From contig NZIT01000087.1 of the NCBI GenBank assembly GCA_002691725.1, positions 24,179 to 37,774 of the forward strand: a stretch of 13,596 nt of DNA, in the 5' to 3' direction. The notes under the pieces were generated by a model. That model was not told where the DNA came from. It did no database searches and was given only the letters and a program-made list of their open reading frames with translations. Numbering within the stretch: position 1 is the first letter of the stretch; each line of letters starts with the position of its first letter. This DNA comes from SAR116 cluster bacterium (GTDB lineage Bacteria > Pseudomonadota > Alphaproteobacteria > Puniceispirillales > UBA1172). Shown in pieces: positions 1 through 6,910 of the stretch. The position numbers were made by a program, and so were the translations under genes.

Positions 1-1586
1 TGTTCAACCGACCGATATCCTTCTTGATGCGCGAGCTTAATATCCTTGCTGGTAACGTCATTCTGCAAATCCACAAATTTCCGCGATTTAGGATTAGCGC
101 CCATCTGCCAGAGCGGCGATATCGCATAGGCACTGTCGTCAGCTTTTAATTTAGGGGTTGATATGGTTTTTTTGCCTAAATCGGTGAGCGCGGATTTAAC
201 CGCCGCCACGGCTTGTTCCAGACATGATTTGGTTGACATAGCCCCGGTGACTGATCCCGCAAGCAACATTCCAGGCGGCAGGTCGTGTCCGGGAACAAAG
301 CCGACAATCTGATCATCCCAAACGGGACGGCCGCGATGATGACAAGTCAGATGCAAAGTCGGTGACCAGCCGCCTGAGACCGCCAAACAATCAACATCTA
401 ATGTTGCGCCACTTTCAAGATGCAGGGATGAGATGCGCTTGCGTCCAGAGGTTTTGGCAATGGTATCACCAGCAAATAGACGCATATCTTTGGGTAAGTT
501 CTGATGGCTCGCTGTCGCCTGACGACTATCAATGACGGCGGTAACATTAACGCCTGCCTTTGTCAGATCAATCGCCGTATCAATGCCGCTATCATTATTT
601 GTCATGATAGCAACGCTGTTTCCTGACGCCACGGCATAGCGATGGGCATATTCGCGCACTGCCCCGGCTAGCATGATACCCGGGCGATCATTATCAGCAA
701 AAGCCAATGGCCGTTCCAGCGCCCCTGATGCCAGAATGGCGCGTTTTGCCATGACTTTCCACATGATTTGCCGATATGGCGGCTTATCTGCTTGCGGCAG
801 ATGATCAGCCAGACGTTCTAAAACGCCATAGATACCGTGATCATAAACGCCAAAGGCCGTGCTACGCGGCATTAAGGTGACATTTGGCATATTGGCCAAT
901 TCGGCCAGCGTATCGTCAATCCAAACCTGATAGGGCTTGCCATCAATCTCACCTTGCATGGCGAGGGCATTGCCGCCAAAACGGAAATCTTCATCCGCCA
1001 GGATAACCTGCAAGCCTGCGCGTCCTGCCAGCAAGGCGGATAGCAGGCCAGATACACCCGCACCTATAACCAACAGATCAGCGTGACGATAGCCTTTGTC
1101 ATATTGGCTAGGGTCCTCAGCGCCAGATAAAGCCCCCAGCCCAGCCGCCCGGCGGATCACAGGCTCATAGACTTTTTCCCAAAAGGCAGCAGGCCACATG
1201 AATGTTTTATAATAAAACCCGGCGGTTAAAAACGGCGATAGCCAGTCATTAATGGCCATGATGTCAAAGTTAAGTGAGCCAAGATGATTCTGGCTTTTGA
1301 CAATCATATTGTCATATAGTTCAGCCACTGTGGCGCGGGTATTAGGATCAGCGTCATCACCCTGCCCAATCGTCATCAAGGCGTTCGGTTCTTCTGGCCC
1401 AGATGTCAAGATGCCGCGCGGCCGGTGATATTTGAAGGAACGACCAACCAGATGCACATCATTAGCCAATAAGGCTGAGGCAACAGTATCACCAGCAAAA
1501 CCATGATATTCACGCTTATTAAATTTGAATGTTAGCGGTGCTGATCGATCAATCACGCCGCCTTTTATACGCATCGACCGGCTCAT
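1..1586 (-). CDS. soxA: Sarcosine oxidase subunit alpha, N-terminal part (runs off left edge)
   Basis: This is the large subunit of heterotetrameric sarcosine oxidase, which demethylates sarcosine to glycine with tetrahydrofolate as methyl acceptor and releases H2O2. The frame is open from ATG at 1586 to the edge (528 codons); the family is near 1000 residues, so roughly the C-terminal half, including the GcvT-like folate domain, lies outside. The N-terminal 2Fe-2S-like domain carries the family signature GRSFKYHRPRGI (residues 48-59) followed by EEPNAL and PNTRAT, then SPFLTAGFYYKTFMWPAAFW (117-136). A dinucleotide-binding GAGVSG motif is at 175-180. The last visible stretch (SKDIKLAHQEGYRSVE) is the conserved lead-in to the folate-binding half. 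The start overlaps the soxD stop as ATGA, with AAGGA (plus coordinates 1595-1599) eight bases upstream, so the two are translationally coupled. Subunit identity is firm; true substrate preference (sarcosine or a relative) is inferred from the family. Confidence 0.96.
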   Translation of the reverse strand, partial: MSRSMRIKGGVIDRSAPLTFKFNKREYHGFAGDTVASALLANDVHLVGRSFKYHRPRGILTSGPEEPNALMTIGQGDDADPNTRATVAELYDNMIVKSQNHLGSLNFDIMAINDWLSPFLTAGFYYKTFMWPAAFWEKVYEPVIRRAAGLGALSGAEDPSQYDKGYRHADLLVIGAGVSGLLSALLAGRAGLQVILADEDFRFGGNALAMQGEIDGKPYQVWIDDTLAELANMPNVTLMPRSTAFGVYDHGIYGVLERLADHLPQADKPPYRQIMWKVMAKRAILASGALERPLAFADNDRPGIMLAGAVREYAHRYAVASGNSVAIMTNNDSGIDTAIDLTKAGVNVTAVIDSRQATASHQNLPKDMRLFAGDTIAKTSGRKRISSLHLESGATLDVDCLAVSGGWSPTLHLTCHHRGRPVWDDQIVGFVPGHDLPPGMLLAGSVTGAMSTKSCLEQAVAAVKSALTDLGKKTISTPKLKADDSAYAISPLWQMGANPKSRKFVDLQNDVTSKDIKLAHQEGYRSVE

Positions 1587-1885
1587 TTGGATTTTCCTTT
1601 CGATGCTTTTTTGACGTCACTGGCTAGCTCAACCGAGATGATTTCATGGGTCGAAATGTTGCGGGTGACAACCAGCCATGATCGGTCGCCTTGTTCATGA
1701 AACCATAGCTCCTTATGGACGCCTGCGGGATTATCACGCAAATGCACATAATCATGAAACGCCTGCATCAGCTTTTCTGGCCTTGCTTCGGCGTCTGGAT
1801 CAGGGCGCATCAATAGCGAGGCGTCACCTAGATAAGTAAACTCTGCCGCATCACGAGGGCCAAGCAAAGGATGTGGAATAATCAT
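1583..1885 (-). CDS. soxD: Sarcosine oxidase subunit delta, zinc-site-degenerate form
   Basis: This is the small delta subunit of the heterotetrameric sarcosine oxidase complex, 100 residues, the usual size. Family landmarks are visible: GPRDAAEF (9-16), RDNPAGVHKELW (50-61) and a final NISTHEI (76-82). In well-studied members zinc is held by two cysteines of an N-terminal CPYCG, a histidine and a third cysteine in HxxGC. Here the first motif reads HPLLG (residues 5-9) and the second HEQGD (63-67), so only the histidine remains and the protein has no cysteine at all. It lies between soxB (12-base gap) and soxA (4-base overlap), the canonical soxB-D-A order, and has a GGAAG ribosome site about nine bases before its ATG. 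The family call is secure; absence of zinc is inferred from the missing ligands. The tail after residue 88 is lysine-rich and unconserved. Confidence 0.93.
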   Translation of the reverse strand: MIIPHPLLGPRDAAEFTYLGDASLLMRPDPDAEARPEKLMQAFHDYVHLRDNPAGVHKELWFHEQGDRSWLVVTRNISTHEIISVELASDVKKASKGKSK

Positions 1886-1897
1886 GCTAGCACTTCC

Positions 1898-3148
1898 TTA
1901 ATGCAGGTTTGGCTGTGCGCCAGACCCTTTTTCATCCAAAGCCGCGCCGCTTTGAAAACGGTTAATCCGATAAGCTGTTGCTACATCATGTGATGTATCC
2001 GTCGCCAGCAAATGCGCAAAACACCAACCTGATCCCGGAGTTGCCTTAAAGCCACCATAACACCAGCCAGCATTGAGATAGAGCCCAGGGATATCCGTTT
2101 TATCAATAAAGGGTGAGCCATCCATAGACATATCCATAATGCCGCCCCACATCCGCAATAGCTTAGCCTTGCCAATCATCGGCACTAATGCCATCCCGCC
2201 CTCACACACATCCTCGACAACGGGCAGATTGCCGCGCTGGGCATAGCTGTTATAGCCATCAATATCACCACCAAAGACCAAACCGCCTTTGTCAGACTGA
2301 CTGATATAAAAATGGCCTGCCCCATAAGTGATGACGCCGGGGATAATCGGCTTTAAGCCTTCTGACACAAAGGCCTGTAAGACATGGCTTTCAATCGGCA
2401 GACGCATGCCTGCTTTACCCATGACGCGGCTGGTTGAGCCAGCAACAGCAACACCTGTCTTTTTGGCTCTGATCTTGCCGCGTGTGGTATCAACGCCCAC
2501 ACATTTGCCAGCCTTCATCATGAAACCGGTAACTTCACAATTTTGGATGATATCAACCCCAAGCAAGTCTGCCGCCCGCGCATATCCCCATGCCACAGCA
2601 TCATGGCGAACACTGCCGCCACGTTTCTGCATCAAGCCGCCCATGATCGGGAAGCGGGCATTTTCATAATCCAGATATGGACACATGCGGCGCAAATCAT
2701 CCTGGTCTAATAATGTTGCATCTGCCCCATGTAAGAGCATGCTATTGCCGCGGCGGACGGCGGCATCACGCTGCGCATCAGAATGGAACAGATTAATAAT
2801 GCCGCGCTGGGATACCATGGCATTATAATTGATGCTTTGTTCAAGCCCTTCCCATAATTTGAGCGATAATTCATAAAAGGCTTCATTGCCCGGCAACAGA
2901 TAATTTGATCGGATAATGGTCGTGTTACGGCCAACATTACCGCCACCAATCCAGCCTTTTTCAATCACCGCAATATTTGTCATGCCATGTTCGGATGCTA
3001 AATAATATGCTGTTGCCAGCCCATGGCCACCACCACCAACGATAACCGCATCATAAGATGCTTTCGGCTTCGGGTCGCGCCAAGCCGTTTTCCAGTCACG
3101 GTTAGACCGCAACCCTTGTTTGATTATAGACCATATGGAATATCGCAT
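1898..3148 (-). CDS. soxB: Sarcosine oxidase subunit beta (flavoprotein)
   Basis: This is the catalytic flavin subunit of heterotetrameric sarcosine oxidase, oxidising the N-methyl amine with FAD and passing electrons to a covalent FMN. It has 416 residues, typical of SoxB and of the DAO fold. The leader ending in WRDPKPKASYDAVIVGGGGHG contains the FAD-binding glycines (GGGGHG, 38-43). RGGSVRHDAVAWGYAR (176-191) matches the family region whose histidine (H182 here) carries FMN in characterised enzymes. The C-terminal GWCYGGFKATPGSGW is the substrate/flavin loop. It is the first gene of the minus-strand soxB-D-A unit; a GAG about nine to eleven bases upstream is the only ribosome site for the ATG at 3148. 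A candidate promoter sits 27 bases further up. Related SoxB-like proteins act on dimethylglycine, but the neighbouring soxD and soxA point to the heterotetramer. Confidence 0.96.
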   Translation of the reverse strand: MRYSIWSIIKQGLRSNRDWKTAWRDPKPKASYDAVIVGGGGHGLATAYYLASEHGMTNIAVIEKGWIGGGNVGRNTTIIRSNYLLPGNEAFYELSLKLWEGLEQSINYNAMVSQRGIINLFHSDAQRDAAVRRGNSMLLHGADATLLDQDDLRRMCPYLDYENARFPIMGGLMQKRGGSVRHDAVAWGYARAADLLGVDIIQNCEVTGFMMKAGKCVGVDTTRGKIRAKKTGVAVAGSTSRVMGKAGMRLPIESHVLQAFVSEGLKPIIPGVITYGAGHFYISQSDKGGLVFGGDIDGYNSYAQRGNLPVVEDVCEGGMALVPMIGKAKLLRMWGGIMDMSMDGSPFIDKTDIPGLYLNAGWCYGGFKATPGSGWCFAHLLATDTSHDVATAYRINRFQSGAALDEKGSGAQPNLH

Positions 3149-3175
3149 GATGAGTACTCAAGAAAATATTGTTCT

Positions 3176-3203
3176 ATATTAATAAAAAGCCATTAATTTC
3201 CAA
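3176..3203 (-). promoter_or_regulatory. Candidate sigma-70-type promoter for soxBDA
   Basis: On the minus strand TTGGAA (plus 3198-3203) and TAATAT (plus 3176-3181) are separated by 16 bases, each matching four of six consensus positions, with the -10 ending 27 bases before the soxB ATG. The surrounding gap is strongly AT-rich. This is pattern matching only; the AT-rich context makes chance matches common. Confidence 0.3.
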
Positions 3204-3310
3204 GTTATTTATCCTCATGCGACATAAAAATATCAATTGCAGTCACATGATATCTATTGTCATTTATCAAATAATAGGGAAACATGATTTAGAATGAAAT
3301 GACAGATCTT

Positions 3311-3326
3311 ATGTGACGTGATGTGA
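3311..3326 (+). repeat. Direct repeat ATGTGA with 10-base period, possible operator
   Basis: ATGTGA occurs at 3311-3316 and again at 3321-3326, exactly ten bases apart, so both would face the same side of the helix. A reverse-orientation copy (TCACAT) lies at 3243-3248 in the same divergent sox/aldolase gap. The pair ends 27 bases before the aldolase start. Binding by a regulator is an inference; no specific family site is recognised. Confidence 0.3.
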
Positions 3327-3343
3327 TAGCATACAGCATGATG

Positions 3344-3349
3344 AAGGAG
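3344..3349 (+). promoter_or_regulatory. Ribosome binding site deciding the aldolase start
   Basis: AAGGAG is followed by two adjacent in-frame ATGs at 3354 and 3357. Spacing is four bases to the first and seven to the second, so initiation at 3357 (one residue shorter) is the better fit. Confidence 0.6.
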
Positions 3350-3353
3350 AATA

Positions 3354-4121
3354 ATGATGGCAATCTCTGAGCTTAAACCAAATCGCGCCAATATTGAGTT
3401 TTATGAGGAGCGTGTTGATCTGGCCGCTGCCTTCCGTTGGACTGTAAAGCTGAACTGGCATGAAGGGGTTGCAAATCATTTCTCATTAGCGGTCAATGAC
3501 GATGGCACGCAGTTTTTGATGAATCCCAAAAATCGCCATTTCTCGCGCCTCAAGGCTAGCGATATGTTGCTCTTAGACAGCAATAATCCGCCTGCTGCTG
3601 ATCATCCTGATGCCCCTGATCCAACCGCCTGGGGATTGCATGGCTCAATTCATCGGCATTGTCAGCATGCCAGATGTGTCATGCATGTTCATTCTAGTTA
3701 TGCGACCGTGTTGGCATCGCTTGCCGACAGCACCTTGCCGCCAATCGATCAAAACACCGCAGCATTTTATAAGCGCTATATTATTGATGAAAATTATGGC
3801 GGGTTAGCCTTTGAAGAAGAAGGCGAACGCTGCGCTGCGATGTTATCAGACCCCAGAAAGAAAGTCATGATCATGGGTAATCATGGGGTTTTGGTCATGG
3901 GTGATAGCGTCGCTGATACCTTTGACCGGCTATATTATTTTGAAAAATCGGCAGAAACTTACATTAAGGCCTTGCAGACAGGCCAGCCATTGCGCGTGCT
4001 GTCTGATGAGATTGCGAGCAAAACCGCAGATGAGCTAGAAGCCTATCCGGGACAGTATGATTGCCATTTTAATGAGCTGAAAGCCATTCTTGATGAAGAA
4101 AAATCAAATTATAAACATTAG
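3354..4121 (+). CDS. Class II aldolase/adducin-family protein
   Basis: This 255-residue protein has the class II aldolase/adducin fold, whose members are zinc-dependent sugar-phosphate aldolases or epimerases, decarboxylases, or non-enzymatic proteins. The zinc histidines are visible: HVHSSYATVLASL holds H111 and H113, and GNHGVLVMG holds H177. An N-terminal GVANHFSLAV (38-47) corresponds to the GNxS-type substrate loop. The catalytic glutamate expected four residues before the histidine of PSSExxxH in fuculose-phosphate aldolase is alanine here (A92 in PTAWGLHGSIHR), so classical aldol chemistry is doubtful. The gene is divergent from soxB across a 205-base gap and convergent with the next gene (four-base spacing). 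The second ATG at 3357 may be the real start. A link to sarcosine or methylamine breakdown is suggested only by position. The substrate is unknown. Confidence 0.85.
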   Translation: MMAISELKPNRANIEFYEERVDLAAAFRWTVKLNWHEGVANHFSLAVNDDGTQFLMNPKNRHFSRLKASDMLLLDSNNPPAADHPDAPDPTAWGLHGSIHRHCQHARCVMHVHSSYATVLASLADSTLPPIDQNTAAFYKRYIIDENYGGLAFEEEGERCAAMLSDPRKKVMIMGNHGVLVMGDSVADTFDRLYYFEKSAETYIKALQTGQPLRVLSDEIASKTADELEAYPGQYDCHFNELKAILDEEKSNYKH

Positions 4122-4125
4122 ATCA

Positions 4126-4986
4126 TCAGAACTTGCTGGCGAGCTTATCCATCATACGCGTGCTTAGGATGCGTTTAGCAAAGGCCATGAGCTTAGTCGA
4201 CCAAGTGATCCGATAACGTAATTTAGGTCGCCGTGCGGTCGCCGCGTGCCAGACGGCGCGTGTCACCGCATCTGGCATCAACTCAAACAAGTCTTTTGTT
4301 GTCTCTTTAGCGCTGAGACGCGGGATCAGGCCTTTGGTATAAAAATTAGGCTGGCGGGAGTCTTTCCATGTAATCCAGCGCTTAAATTGAATATACGCAT
4401 TTTGGCGGATGCGCGTCCGAATAGGGCCCGGCTGAACAAGGATCAGCTTAACATTTGTTCCGGTAATTTCTTGCCGCATCGTATCGGTCAGGCCTTCCAG
4501 CGCGAATTTGGTAGCATTATACGCGCCTCTTGCTCGCATAGCGGCAAAGCCTAATACCGATGAGTTATGGATGATACGGCCACCGCCTGCGGCAAACATC
4601 AAAGGCAGGATTTGACGTGTTAATTCATGCCAGCCAAAAAAATTTGCTTCAAATATCTGTCTTAGGGCAGGGGTTGGTAAATCTTCGCTCAGGCAAGGAA
4701 TGGCATAAGCCCCATTATTAAAAAGAACATCAATACGTCCAGCTGTCAGTTGCTGTAATCTTGGGACAACCGCATCAAGACTATCCTGGTCTTCATAATC
4801 CAGACGAAAACTCGTAAAGCCGGCCTTTTGCATGCGCTTAACATCAGCGTCTTTGCGGCAGGTCGCCAGAACATGCCAGTCTTTTTTGGCAAAAAACTCT
4901 GCTGTATCAAGCCCAATTCCTGATGAACATCCTGTGATTAAAATGACAGGCCGGGGGTCTGGCTGCTGATGATCAGATACACTCAT
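4126..4986 (-). CDS. Classical short-chain dehydrogenase/reductase, substrate unknown
   Basis: This NAD(P)-dependent oxidoreductase of the classical SDR family has 286 residues from the chosen ATG at 4986. The Rossmann motif TGCSSGIG, the NNGA stretch (family NNAG), the catalytic serine in NSSVLG and YNATK supplying the Tyr-Lys pair are all present in order and at normal spacing. QPGPIRT after the active site is the usual nucleotide-contact loop. The C-terminal 90 residues are rich in arginine and lysine (WHAATARRPKLRYRI), as in SDRs annotated as membrane-associated or lipid-acting, but I cannot name a substrate. A TTG six bases further upstream is in frame, but AAGGA is eight bases from the ATG and only two from the TTG, so ATG is preferred. 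It is transcribed alone, convergent with the aldolase gene and divergent from the HAD gene. Confidence 0.88.
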   Translation of the reverse strand: MSVSDHQQPDPRPVILITGCSSGIGLDTAEFFAKKDWHVLATCRKDADVKRMQKAGFTSFRLDYEDQDSLDAVVPRLQQLTAGRIDVLFNNGAYAIPCLSEDLPTPALRQIFEANFFGWHELTRQILPLMFAAGGGRIIHNSSVLGFAAMRARGAYNATKFALEGLTDTMRQEITGTNVKLILVQPGPIRTRIRQNAYIQFKRWITWKDSRQPNFYTKGLIPRLSAKETTKDLFELMPDAVTRAVWHAATARRPKLRYRITWSTKLMAFAKRILSTRMMDKLASKF

Positions 4987-4994
4987 TTTCAATG

Positions 4995-4999
4995 TCCTT
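4995..4999 (-). promoter_or_regulatory. Ribosome binding site deciding the SDR start
   Basis: AAGGA on the minus strand lies eight bases before the ATG at 4986, but only two before an in-frame TTG at 4992. The spacing supports the ATG. Confidence 0.6.
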
Positions 5000-5108
5000 A
5001 TGGAAACGCTGTTATCGCGGATGATTTATTAGCTTACAATTTATATTTTTTACATATTATCTGTTATATCTATTTCATCCCGCATGTATATATCAGGAAA
5101 GCCTGAAA

Positions 5109-6098
5109 ATGAATAACGCTTCTGCCCAGAATTTTCTTAAAATTGACGATATTCTTAATGTTTACGAAGATTTACGACCGATTATGCCGCCTTACTCATC
5201 GGCCCATTCACCGGCCCATTCACCGGCCCATTCATCGGCTCATACGTCAGGGCAAGCTGCGAAGGCGGCACGGATGCGTGATCTGCTTGACCATTTTGAT
5301 GCTTTGATGCTTGACGGCTTTGGGGTGCTGAATGTTGGCAGAGAGATTATTCCCGGTGCTGTTGAGCTGCTGACCATGGCGGCTGAAAAGGATATCCCGG
5401 TTTTAGTTGTCACCAATGGCGCCACCCAGGATGAGCAGGTAATTGGTCATAAATATGCTCAAATGGGGCTACCTGTATCGCCCCCGCAAGTGGTATCAAG
5501 CCGTGCCGCCATTACGCATTGGCTGACGCATAACCGGCCGCCGCAATGGCATTATATTGGGGTTGGTGATGATATGACGGCTGATCTAGCGGTCGATGAT
5601 GTCACCTTGATCCGGCTTAGCCCTGATAAGGCCGATGGCTGGGCAGATTGTGACGCTATTGCTATCATGGGGGTGACGGCATGGAATATGGCTTGGCAAG
5701 CGCGCCTGACCGAAGCTGCATTAGCGGGCTGTCCTGTTCTGATTGCCAATCCTGACGTTGCGGCACCGCATCCTGACAGGTTCAGTCATGAGCCGGGATA
5801 TTTTGCATGGCAATTAATGCAGGCTGGGGCAACTGATATTCGCTGGTTTGGTAAGCCGCATCAAACGCATTTTGCGATAGCAATGCAAAGACTTGAAACC
5901 ATGGTTGGGCATAATACCTTGGATAGAAAGCGGATTGCCATGGTTGGTGATACCCTGCATACCGATATTTTGGGTGGGGCGGCGGCAGGACTGACGACAG
6001 TTCTTGTCACTGGCCATGGAATGTTTCGTGATGGTGGGGCAGAAGCAGCAATGGCAAAAACCGGAATAAGACCAGATTTCATCATTGATACCGTTTAA
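5109..6098 (+). CDS. HAD-superfamily class IIA hydrolase (probable phosphatase)
   Basis: This 329-residue HAD-type hydrolase is probably a small-molecule phosphatase of the NagD-like class IIA group. Motif I is LDGFGVLNVG with the nucleophile aspartate D69; the +2 position is Phe rather than the usual Asp. In class IIA relatives I recall, Trp or Tyr takes this place. Motif II is VTNG (101-104), motif III the lysine of WFGKPH (K249), and motif IV GDTLHTD (280-286). A cap domain fills residues roughly 105-245. The N-terminus is extended by about 50 residues containing a Ser/Pro-Ala-His repeat (31-46) encoded by a 12-base tandem repeat. AGGAAAG lies eight bases before the ATG. The next gene begins 18 bases downstream and folB follows, so the three probably form an operon. 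The substrate is unknown; the context allows a pterin phosphate. Confidence 0.88.
   Translation: MNNASAQNFLKIDDILNVYEDLRPIMPPYSSAHSPAHSPAHSSAHTSGQAAKAARMRDLLDHFDALMLDGFGVLNVGREIIPGAVELLTMAAEKDIPVLVVTNGATQDEQVIGHKYAQMGLPVSPPQVVSSRAAITHWLTHNRPPQWHYIGVGDDMTADLAVDDVTLIRLSPDKADGWADCDAIAIMGVTAWNMAWQARLTEAALAGCPVLIANPDVAAPHPDRFSHEPGYFAWQLMQAGATDIRWFGKPHQTHFAIAMQRLETMVGHNTLDRKRIAMVGDTLHTDILGGAAAGLTTVLVTGHGMFRDGGAEAAMAKTGIRPDFIIDTV
5199..5246 (+). repeat. 12-base tandem repeat, four units, inside the HAD hydrolase gene
   Basis: Units begin at 5199, 5211, 5223 and 5235. The second and third are identical (CCGGCCCATTCA), the first differs by one base and the fourth is degenerate. Being a multiple of three, it encodes the in-frame residues SAHS-PAHS-PAHS-SAHT (31-46). 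Slippage would change linker length without breaking the frame. Confidence 0.9.
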
Positions 6099-6116
6099 TG
6101 GAAAGCCAGCATAGAT

Positions 6117-6902
6117 ATGGGCAGAAATGCAAATACCACATCACAATCGAAAGGCGCATTGCTCATCACCGGTGCCGCTAAACGTGTTGGCAGGGCATTA
6201 GCTATCGCTTTGGCGGCTGATGGCTATGATATCCATTTACATTATCGCGGATCGAAAGACGCCGCCGAAGATACCGCATATGCGATTGCCAAGCATAAGC
6301 GGCAGGTGGTTTTGCACCAAGCTGACCTGGCCGATGAGCAGGATTGTGAGAGGCTAATTGCCGATTGCCTCAATGATGAGGCACTGGTTGGGATCATTAA
6401 TAATGCGTCGGTATTTACCTATGACTCGAATGATGATTTTAAGGCATCCGGGTTCAACAGACATATGGCGGTGAATGCGATTGCGCCTGCTATTTTGATG
6501 CGTGATCTGGCGGCGTCTATGCAATCACGCCAGCAAAAAGCCGCGGTGATCAATATTACAGATGCCAAGCTGGTTGGGCTTAATCCAGATTATTATACCT
6601 ATACCGTGTCAAAAATGGCGTTAGATGGGCTGACCAAAATGGCGGCACAGGCCTATGCTCCATGGCTTCGGGTTAATGCGATTGCGCCGGGCATCACGCT
6701 CCGTTCAGGTGACCAAACAGACGAAGAATATCGTATCGCCCATGCGTTTAATCCATTACGCCAAGGGGCTGAATGTGATGATATTATTCGGCTAGCAAAA
6801 ATGATACTGGACACGCCTTCCATGACAGGCCATACCATAGTGATTGATGGGGGGCTTCATTTGCGGCCACCTAATCGTGACGTAGCATTCCTTGATCAAT
6901 AG
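6117..6902 (+). CDS. Pteridine reductase-like SDR (PTR1/FolM type)
   Basis: This 261-residue short-chain reductase probably reduces dihydropterin or dihydrofolate with NADPH. The cofactor motif is TGAAKRVG (18-25), the TGxxxRxG variant typical of PTR1 and FolM rather than TGxxxGIG. NNAS (95-98) replaces NNAG. The usual catalytic serine is replaced by an aspartate in NITDAK (D149), 13 residues before Tyr162 of YTVSK, with Lys166 completing the set. The same Asp-Tyr-Lys arrangement and 13-residue spacing occurs in Leishmania PTR1 (D181, Y194, K198). NAIAPG and a C-terminal GHTIVIDGGLHL end are normal for the family. folB starts eight bases after its stop, which strongly supports a pterin role. 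GGAAAG lies 11 bases before the ATG, slightly long. Exact substrate (dihydromonapterin, dihydrofolate or biopterin) cannot be read from sequence. Confidence 0.87.
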   Translation: MGRNANTTSQSKGALLITGAAKRVGRALAIALAADGYDIHLHYRGSKDAAEDTAYAIAKHKRQVVLHQADLADEQDCERLIADCLNDEALVGIINNASVFTYDSNDDFKASGFNRHMAVNAIAPAILMRDLAASMQSRQQKAAVINITDAKLVGLNPDYYTYTVSKMALDGLTKMAAQAYAPWLRVNAIAPGITLRSGDQTDEEYRIAHAFNPLRQGAECDDIIRLAKMILDTPSMTGHTIVIDGGLHLRPPNRDVAFLDQ

Positions 6903-6910
6903 GCCTTAAA

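Noticed and set aside
872..1063. Minus-strand 63-codon open frame inside the sarcosine oxidase alpha region
   Set aside because: The alpha-subunit frame is open through the whole region with clear family motifs; this other frame has no recognisable features.
2328..2669. Plus-strand 113-codon open frame opposite soxB
   Set aside because: It is antisense to the conserved SoxB core (FMN-histidine region) and has no family resemblance or ribosome site; a shadow of codon bias.
4122..4125. Terminator between the convergent aldolase and SDR genes
   Set aside because: Only four bases separate the stops, and no stem with a T tract is seen in the flanking sequence.
4987..5108. Strong promoter for the HAD-SDR-folB run in the AT-rich divergent gap
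   Set aside because: Several TTTACA- and TATTAT-like hexamers occur, but none pair at 16-18 bases convincingly; AT richness makes matches uninformative.
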